DNA of 9,961 bases from Candidatus Omnitrophota bacterium (GTDB taxonomy: Bacteria > Omnitrophota > Gorgyraeia > B26-G9), in NCBI GenBank assembly GCA_022013205.1, contig JAKLQT010000122.1, positions 1 through 9,961 of the forward strand, in the 5' to 3' direction. Shown here in pieces: positions 5,782 to 9,961 of the stretch. The notes beneath the pieces are model-generated. The model did not search any database. It was not told the DNA's origin and saw only the letters and a program-made list of their open reading frames with translations. The translations under genes and the position numbers were made by a program. How positions within the stretch are numbered: the first letter of the stretch is position 1; each line of letters starts with the position of its first letter.

Positions 5782-7222
5782 TCCGATAACCAGGTTAGAG
5801 GGGCACGGCAAAATCAGTATATTTTTAAATGATGCCGGCGATGTGGATGAGGCATTTTTTCAAGTGCCTGAATATCGTGGTTTTGAAAAATTCTGCGAGT
5901 CAAGGGCCGCGGAAGAAATGCCCGCGCTTACGCAGAAAATATGCGGCGTTTGTCCGACGGCGCATCATATGGCCTCGACAAAAGCGCTGGATGCGGTTTT
6001 TAATGTGGAACCGCCGCCGGCGGCAAAAAAAGTAAGGGAATTGATTTATAATGCGTTTATGTTTGAGGACCATTTATTGCATTTTTATTTTTTAGGAGGG
6101 CCGGATTTTATTGTCGGGCCAAAGGCGCCTAAAGCGGAAAGAAATATTATCGGCGTGCTGGGAAAAGTCGGCATTGAAGTCGGTAAAAAGGTTATTGATA
6201 TTAGAAAGAGGGTCAGGCAGCTTAATGCTACGTTAAGCGGCAGTTCTTTATATCCTATTTTCGGCCTGCCCGGAGGTATTTCCAAGGGGATAAATGAAGA
6301 ACAGAGAAATACAATGAAACAGGTAGGGGTGGATGCGTTGGAGTTTGCCAAGTTTACCTTAAAGACGTTTGATGAGCTTGTCCTTAAAAAAAAGGAATAT
6401 CTGGATTTGATTATCGGAGATATTTATTCCCATAAGACATATTATATGGGCCTCGTGGATGAAAATAACCGGTTGAATTTCTATGACGGCAAAATAAGGG
6501 TTGTGGACGAAGACGGTGCTGAATTCGCAAAGTTTTCCCCAAAAGAATATCTGGAGCATTTAGAGGAAGCTACTGTGCCCTGGAGCTATATGAAAGTGCT
6601 TTATTTGAAAAATGTCGGCTGGAAAGGATTTGTCGACGGCGCGGATAATGGGATATACCGCGTAGCGCCGCTGGCAAGATTGAATGTTTCAGAGTCAATG
6701 CCAACGCCTCTGGCGCAGGCGCAATATGAGAGGATGTATGATACATTTGGCTGCCGGCCGGTTCATAATACCCTAGCTTATCACTGGGCAAGGCTTATTG
6801 AGGTTTTATACGCGGCGGAACGGATGAACGAACTATTGAATGACCCGGAAATTACAAGCACGCATATAAGAAATATCCCCGATGATACCCCGTCGGAGGG
6901 GGTGGGCGTTTGCGAAGCGCCGCGGGGAACTCTTTTTCATCATTATCAAACCGATTCAAAGGGCATTATCAGGAAGGTTAATTTATTAGTGGCAACTCAG
7001 AATAATGCCGCGGCAATCTGCATGTCGATTAAAAAAGCGGCACGCAGCCTGATAAAAAACGGGCAGGTTTCGGACGGTATCTTAAATATGATTGAGATGG
7101 CTTTCCGGGCTTATGACCCGTGCCTGGCATGTGCGACGCATAGTTTGCCCGGAGAGATGCCGTTATCGGTGGATATCTATAATCATGACCGGGAAGTGAT
7201 AAGACAGATTAAAAGAGAATAG
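5759..7222 (+). CDS. mvhA: [NiFe] hydrogenase large subunit, MvhA type
   Basis: The 487-residue catalytic subunit splits or forms H2 at a NiFe(CN)2CO centre. The early RLEGH motif (12-16) is present, the N-terminal nickel-ligand pair is in KICGVCPTAHH (Cys62, Cys65), and the C-terminal pair is in DPCLACATH (Cys455, Cys458, His461). The residue before ICGVC is Lys rather than the Arg of many groups. After His461 there are 26 residues, SLPGEMPLSVDIYNHDREVI plus a short basic tail, expected to be cut off by the endopeptidase encoded next. This GxMPL-type tail is seen in group 3 enzymes. AAGGA (5746-5750) stands eight bases before the ATG, inside the end of mvhG. Together with the preceding genes it makes a complete MvhADG set for H2-dependent electron input to HdrA. 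Confidence 0.95.
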   Translation: MRKKITIDPITRLEGHGKISIFLNDAGDVDEAFFQVPEYRGFEKFCESRAAEEMPALTQKICGVCPTAHHMASTKALDAVFNVEPPPAAKKVRELIYNAFMFEDHLLHFYFLGGPDFIVGPKAPKAERNIIGVLGKVGIEVGKKVIDIRKRVRQLNATLSGSSLYPIFGLPGGISKGINEEQRNTMKQVGVDALEFAKFTLKTFDELVLKKKEYLDLIIGDIYSHKTYYMGLVDENNRLNFYDGKIRVVDEDGAEFAKFSPKEYLEHLEEATVPWSYMKVLYLKNVGWKGFVDGADNGIYRVAPLARLNVSESMPTPLAQAQYERMYDTFGCRPVHNTLAYHWARLIEVLYAAERMNELLNDPEITSTHIRNIPDDTPSEGVGVCEAPRGTLFHHYQTDSKGIIRKVNLLVATQNNAAAICMSIKKAARSLIKNGQVSDGILNMIEMAFRAYDPCLACATHSLPGEMPLSVDIYNHDREVIRQIKRE

Positions 7223-7231
7223 ATTTTAAGC

Positions 7232-7684
7232 GTGAAAAGGATTTTGGTTTTAGGAATGGGGAATACGATTCGCGCGGATGATGCCGTGGGTATTATTGCC
7301 GCGAGGCGGATAAATAAAGAATTAGGCCGCTTTATTGACGTAAAAGAGACCGAAGAAGCCGGATTGAACCTGCTGGATTTGCTGCTGGGATATGAAAAAG
7401 CGGTTATTATAGATTCCATAAAGACGCTAAACGGCAGGCCGGGGGATGTTTATATCGTTGAAGAGCGGCAATTGCGTCAGAAGTCTAAGCCGTACTCCTT
7501 TCATCAGATGGGTATTGTTACTATCCTTGAGATGGCGAAGAAGCTGGGACTGGATGTTCCGGCAGAGATATTTATTTATGCGATAGAAATAAAAAAAAAC
7601 GATATTTTCCGCGAAGGTATTTCTCCGGAAACAGAAAAGGCGATTCCGAGAGTTTTAAGTTTAATTCGGCATATTTTAAAGTAA
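7232..7684 (+). CDS. Hydrogenase large-subunit maturation endopeptidase
   Basis: The 150-residue protein belongs to the HycI/HybD/HoxW family that removes the C-terminal peptide of the [NiFe] large subunit after nickel insertion. It shows the N-terminal ILVLGMGNTIRADDAVG motif, and the three nickel-sensing residues of HybD have counterparts: Asp17 (in ADDAVG), Asp61 (in VIIDSIKT) and His91 (in SFHQMG). It begins with GTG nine bases after the mvhA stop. No good ribosome binding site is seen, so translation is probably coupled to mvhA. The next in-frame ATG (codon 9) would delete the first beta-strand and part of the GxGN motif and is unlikely. The substrate is almost surely the neighbouring MvhA. 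Confidence 0.93.
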   Translation: MKRILVLGMGNTIRADDAVGIIAARRINKELGRFIDVKETEEAGLNLLDLLLGYEKAVIIDSIKTLNGRPGDVYIVEERQLRQKSKPYSFHQMGIVTILEMAKKLGLDVPAEIFIYAIEIKKNDIFREGISPETEKAIPRVLSLIRHILK

Positions 7685-7722
7685 ATATGTTATATTGATA
7701 AAAACCAGGAGGAGGAAAGACA

Positions 7723-7947
7723 ATGGCAGTGATTCAATTGGATACCGCAGGGCTTAAATGCCCGCAGCCGATATTAAAAATAGCGACAAAGTCACCGGAT
7801 ATGCTCAAAGGGGATATTCTGGAAGTAATAGGGGATTGCCCTACTTTTGAGAAGGATGTGCGTATTTGGTGCCAGCGGATGCAGAAGGTGTGCCTGTCCG
7901 TAAAAGACGACGGCAACGGAAAGTTAAAGATACAAATACAATTTTGA
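7723..7947 (+). CDS. tusA: TusA/SirA-family sulfur carrier
   Basis: This 74-residue protein has the TusA fold signature: LDTAGLKCPQPILKI with the CPxP sulfur-accepting Cys13, then GDILEVIGDCPTFEKDVRIW and a short final strand KLKIQIQF. TusA proteins carry a persulfide and pass sulfur between enzymes. This one has three further cysteines (39, 50, 57), and its 'DCPTFEKDVRIWC' stretch, with Cys39 and Cys50, is a variant seen in several anaerobe TusA-like proteins rather than E. coli TusA. A very strong ribosome binding site, AGGAGGAGGAAA (7707-7718), lies just before ATG 7723, suggesting high expression compared with its neighbours. It is 38 bases after the endopeptidase gene. A role linking HdrA-type chemistry to sulfur or disulfide substrates is an inference from the position. 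Confidence 0.9.
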   Translation: MAVIQLDTAGLKCPQPILKIATKSPDMLKGDILEVIGDCPTFEKDVRIWCQRMQKVCLSVKDDGNGKLKIQIQF

Positions 7948-8022
7948 TTACGGATAAAAATCAGGTTTTTAAAGAAAGGCCGAACCCGTTGGCCCCTAAA
8001 GTAAAGGGTGGTATATCTCAAT
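7948..8022 (+). promoter_or_regulatory. Possible hairpin over the chemoreceptor ribosome binding site
   Basis: In the leader of the chemoreceptor gene, GGCC (7978-7981) and GGCC (7991-7994) can pair around a short AA/TT extension. Alternatively CCCT (7994-7997) can pair with AGGG (8005-8008), which is part of the presumed Shine-Dalgarno AGGGTGG (8005-8011). The two folds share C7994, so they compete, which could modulate translation. The stems are short and no known riboswitch class is recognised. Confidence 0.25.
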
Positions 8023-9705
8023 ATGCAGATGCGGATTTCAGATTTCACGATTGAAAAGAAAATGAATATCGCGTTGGGGATTTTGTTATCGTCCCTGATG
8101 CTGATAACTCTAATTATTATCGGCGAGGTGGTATTAGCCGGGCGTTTGCAGAATCAGGAGTTAAAGTTATGTATGCTGCGCTGCCGGGCCGATAAAGCGC
8201 ATGTCCAGCAGCTGCAGGAATTAATTGCCTTAGAAAGCCTGATTTTTTTAAATAAGGATGCTAATGTGGAGTTTAATACGGAAAAATGTGATTTTGGAAA
8301 GTGGTATTATGATTTTGAGACAAAAGATATAGCGGGAATAATTCCTGAATTTGAAAAAGCCGGGCAATTACATGAGCAGCTGCATGAGCATATGCGTGAA
8401 TTGGAAACTTTTTATAACAATGGGCAAAAACAAGAGGCAACAAGGGCCTATGAAAATTTGATTTTGCCGACAGCGGAAAAATTCCAGGATTATTTTCAGG
8501 ATTTTAGGGATGCGCTGGATAAGCGGATTGATACTCTAATCGGGGAAGGTGGGCTTAAAAAATTTATTTTTAAAATAATTAACATATTTATAGCAGTAGG
8601 TTTCGTGTTACTGGCGCTGCTTATAAGGGGCATTCTGCAAAAAGAGGTGATTAAGCCGATAAATTCATTAATGGATAAGATTAAAAGTATAATGAAAAGC
8701 GGTAATTTTACCGGTACCGGTAAAATTCAAATTGACAGAAAAGATGAAATAGGGATTATCGCGAGGTATTTTAATTCTTTGATTGATGAGACCAGTAAGG
8801 CATATGAGGAATTGCAAAATTTGTCAATGGCGATTACTTTGGAATTATCCGAGCAGTGCGAAGTTCTTAATAAAATACAAAAAGGAGACTTCAGCGTAAA
8901 CGCTCCGGAAGATTCCAGCAATGAGCTTGTGGCAAAACTCGGGGAGTTAATCAACTTGGTACTGGAAGCGTTTCGACATGCTTCAGACGAAGCCCATAAT
9001 CAGGCTATGGATCTGGCGTTGGCATTATCGGAAATATTTGAAGTATTAAAAAGTGTGGCTAATGGGGATTTGACGGTTAAAGTGGATGAAACTTCAAGAA
9101 GGGTGGAATTGGTGGCTAAACTTGCTGCGGTAACCAATAGAACGATAAACAGCCTGCGGGATGCGGTCGGACAGAGTGTTTTAATTTCCCAAAAAATTGC
9201 CTTAGACACTTCCGGATATACGAAAGAAGGCATTCAGGCTGCTCAGGAATCTGTGGTCACTATCGACAAGAGTTATGATAAAATCTATGATGTATTTACC
9301 GTTTCCACTAATTTGGTGAAGAAGTTAGGCAGTCAGGTGGATAGGATTGGAAATATTACAAATGTTATTGATAAAATAAGCGCACAGACGAATCTTCTGG
9401 CTTTAAATGCCGCGATTGAAGCGGCCCGCGCAGGTGAGGCCGGAAGGGGTTTTTCCGTCGTAGCCGAAGAGGTACGTAAACTGGCGGAAGGTTCCTCAAG
9501 CGCGGCGCGTGATATTACCGGATTGCTTAAACAGATTCAACACGAAGCCTCAATAGCAATAAAAGAAATAGAATGCCGCTCTAAAGAGGTAACCGATGCA
9601 AGGAAAGAAGTCACTGACTCGGGTGAGATAATAAATAAAGTTTTAAACCGTTTTGTTCAAATGACGGAAGAAGCGAAGAAATTAACAGAAAGGTTTAAAA
9701 TTTAA
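8023..9705 (+). CDS. Methyl-accepting chemotaxis protein with CZB-like sensor
   Basis: The 560-residue receptor has TM1 at about 16-39, a periplasmic domain at about 40-180, TM2 at about 181-202, three HAMP-like units (about 203-256, 268-320, 330-383) and an MCP signalling domain. The hairpin tip, IDKISAQTNLLALNAAIEAA followed by RAGEAGRGFSVVAEEVRKLA (449-488), is the CheA/CheW contact region. The periplasmic part matches the chemoreceptor zinc-binding (CZB) pattern: His60, then CDFGKWYYD with Cys89, then HEQLHEHM with His117 and His121. It probably senses zinc or a redox signal through that cysteine. No C-terminal CheR-binding pentapeptide is seen. ATG 8023 is chosen because AGGGTGG (8005-8011) precedes it; an in-frame GTG at 8008 overlaps that site. 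It lies 75 bases after the tusA-like gene and may be co-transcribed. Confidence 0.9.
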   Translation: MQMRISDFTIEKKMNIALGILLSSLMLITLIIIGEVVLAGRLQNQELKLCMLRCRADKAHVQQLQELIALESLIFLNKDANVEFNTEKCDFGKWYYDFETKDIAGIIPEFEKAGQLHEQLHEHMRELETFYNNGQKQEATRAYENLILPTAEKFQDYFQDFRDALDKRIDTLIGEGGLKKFIFKIINIFIAVGFVLLALLIRGILQKEVIKPINSLMDKIKSIMKSGNFTGTGKIQIDRKDEIGIIARYFNSLIDETSKAYEELQNLSMAITLELSEQCEVLNKIQKGDFSVNAPEDSSNELVAKLGELINLVLEAFRHASDEAHNQAMDLALALSEIFEVLKSVANGDLTVKVDETSRRVELVAKLAAVTNRTINSLRDAVGQSVLISQKIALDTSGYTKEGIQAAQESVVTIDKSYDKIYDVFTVSTNLVKKLGSQVDRIGNITNVIDKISAQTNLLALNAAIEAARAGEAGRGFSVVAEEVRKLAEGSSSAARDITGLLKQIQHEASIAIKEIECRSKEVTDARKEVTDSGEIINKVLNRFVQMTEEAKKLTERFKI

Positions 9706-9725
9706 AGATGCATTAAAAACACAAT

Positions 9726-9785
9726 CTTGAATACTGAAAGCGTATATCAGCGATAAATACCGGTTTACTTTTAGTATCAATCAAG
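9726..9785. repeat. Imperfect hairpin 1 downstream of the chemoreceptor
   Basis: CTTGAATACTGAAAG (9726-9740) pairs with CTTTTAGTATCAATCAAG (9768-9785) except for a three-base bulge (CAA at 9778-9780) and one G-T position. Within the loop TATC (9745-9748) can pair with GATA (9752-9755) and GTA with TAC. No T-run follows, so it is not a classical terminator, although it could protect or end the transcript of the chemoreceptor gene. Confidence 0.5.
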
Positions 9786-9787
9786 AG

Positions 9788-9828
9788 TCGATTATCTTCC
9801 GGAATATCGGCCCGCATTCAATAATCGA
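9788..9828. repeat. Hairpin 2 downstream of the chemoreceptor
   Basis: TCGATTAT (9788-9795) and ATAATCGA (9821-9828) form a perfect 8-bp inverted repeat. The 25-base loop itself contains CCG (9799-9801) and CGG (9808-9810) as a small inner stem. It starts two bases after hairpin 1. Confidence 0.45.
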
Positions 9829-9861
9829 TAAAGGACAAGTATAGCGTAGAAAAAGCAGTTT

Positions 9862-9904
9862 GAGGATAGGGGGCAAACCTTATAGTATGTCCCCTACTCT
9901 CCTC
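9862..9904. repeat. Imperfect hairpin 3, containing the shared 15-base repeat
   Basis: GAGGATAGGGG (9862-9872) pairs with CCCCTACTCTCCTC (9891-9904), again with a single three-base bulge (CTC, 9897-9899). The loop and right arm contain TTATAGTATGTCCCC (9880-9894), the exact inverted copy of 1337-1351. With hairpins 1 and 2 it fills most of the 256 bases after the chemoreceptor stop. Confidence 0.5.
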
Positions 9905-9961
9905 ATACGCCTGCAGTAACCCATGGAGAGTCAGATGTATTAATCCACAATATTCACATTA

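Larger units (their letters stand above)
9706..9961. other. Intergenic end of the window, no convincing gene
   Basis: Besides the three hairpins, nothing here is a credible gene. On the minus strand a single frame is open from 9958 to 9821 (no start codon), meets a TGA at 9818-9820, and continues as a 34-residue ORF (ATG 9817 to stop 9713; MRADIPEDNRLLIDTKSKPV at its start). It may be the relic of a gene, but without recognisable homology and overlapping the hairpins I do not call it. Confidence 0.35.

Noticed and set aside
7640..7722. Separate promoter for the tusA-like gene (TATATT near 7690)
   Set aside because: No convincing -35 box is found at a suitable distance; co-transcription with the hydrogenase genes is simpler.
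8008..8022. GTG at 8008 as start of the chemoreceptor
   Set aside because: It lies inside the best ribosome binding site (AGGGTGG); ATG 8023 is placed correctly behind it.
7866..8054. 62-residue plus-strand open frame between tusA and the chemoreceptor
   Set aside because: It overlaps the ends of both genes in another frame and is rich in Lys/Arg without any family pattern.
9726..9904. Hairpins as rho-independent terminators or integron attC sites
   Set aside because: No T-run follows any stem, and the conserved attC core (GTTRRRY) is not seen.
1..9961. tRNA, rRNA and CRISPR arrays
   Set aside because: No tRNA-like cloverleaf, rRNA segment or regularly spaced repeat array was seen on reading both strands.

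Overview
The window looks like part of a genome or metagenome contig from a strictly anaerobic bacterium. The evidence is a [NiFe] hydrogenase of the MvhADG type (group 3c), a heterodisulfide-reductase-like HdrA flavoprotein with many [4Fe-4S] cysteine motifs, and a methyl-accepting chemotaxis protein with strong Shine-Dalgarno-driven neighbours. Methanogens carry similar Mvh-Hdr genes, but the chemoreceptor with HAMP domains, the TusA-like protein and the RHS/YD-repeat debris point to a bacterium. A candidate phylum such as Omnitrophota would fit; that is an impression from gene style, not something the sequence proves.

Left part (1-1980): AT-rich, accessory and decayed. A minus-strand gene for an exported protein of unknown function starts at 690 and runs off the left edge. 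It is followed by the frameshifted C-terminal third of an IS5-like transposase (865-1260, minus), two hairpins (about 1403-1473), a MITE-like element with about 23-bp imperfect terminal inverted repeats (1502-1637), and an RHS/YD-repeat fragment (1650-1838) that ends in a low-complexity repeat. None of this debris appears intact.

Centre (1924-9705): one plus-strand gene cluster of visibly higher GC. A sigma70-like promoter (1952-1979), preceded by two copies of an 11-bp direct repeat, sits ahead of a HypA-like nickel chaperone that lacks the family's zinc-binding domain. Then come hdrA, mvhD, mvhG, mvhA and the hydrogenase large-subunit endopeptidase, almost without gaps, and after short gaps a TusA-like sulfur carrier and a chemoreceptor. 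MvhAG would oxidise (or produce) H2, MvhD would pass electrons to HdrA, and HdrA carries FAD and several [4Fe-4S] clusters, the set-up for flavin-based electron bifurcation with ferredoxin. The usual partner HdrBC is absent from the window, so the high-potential electron acceptor is open. HypA-like and protease genes serve nickel insertion and C-terminal processing of MvhA. The TusA-like protein suggests a link to sulfur or disulfide chemistry. The chemoreceptor has a predicted periplasmic segment with the His/Cys pattern of CZB zinc-binding domains.

Right part (9706-9961): no convincing gene. It holds three successive imperfect hairpins, and one arm contains a 15-base string found in inverted orientation at 1337-1351, so both flanks of the hydrogenase cluster carry the same kind of dispersed repeat.
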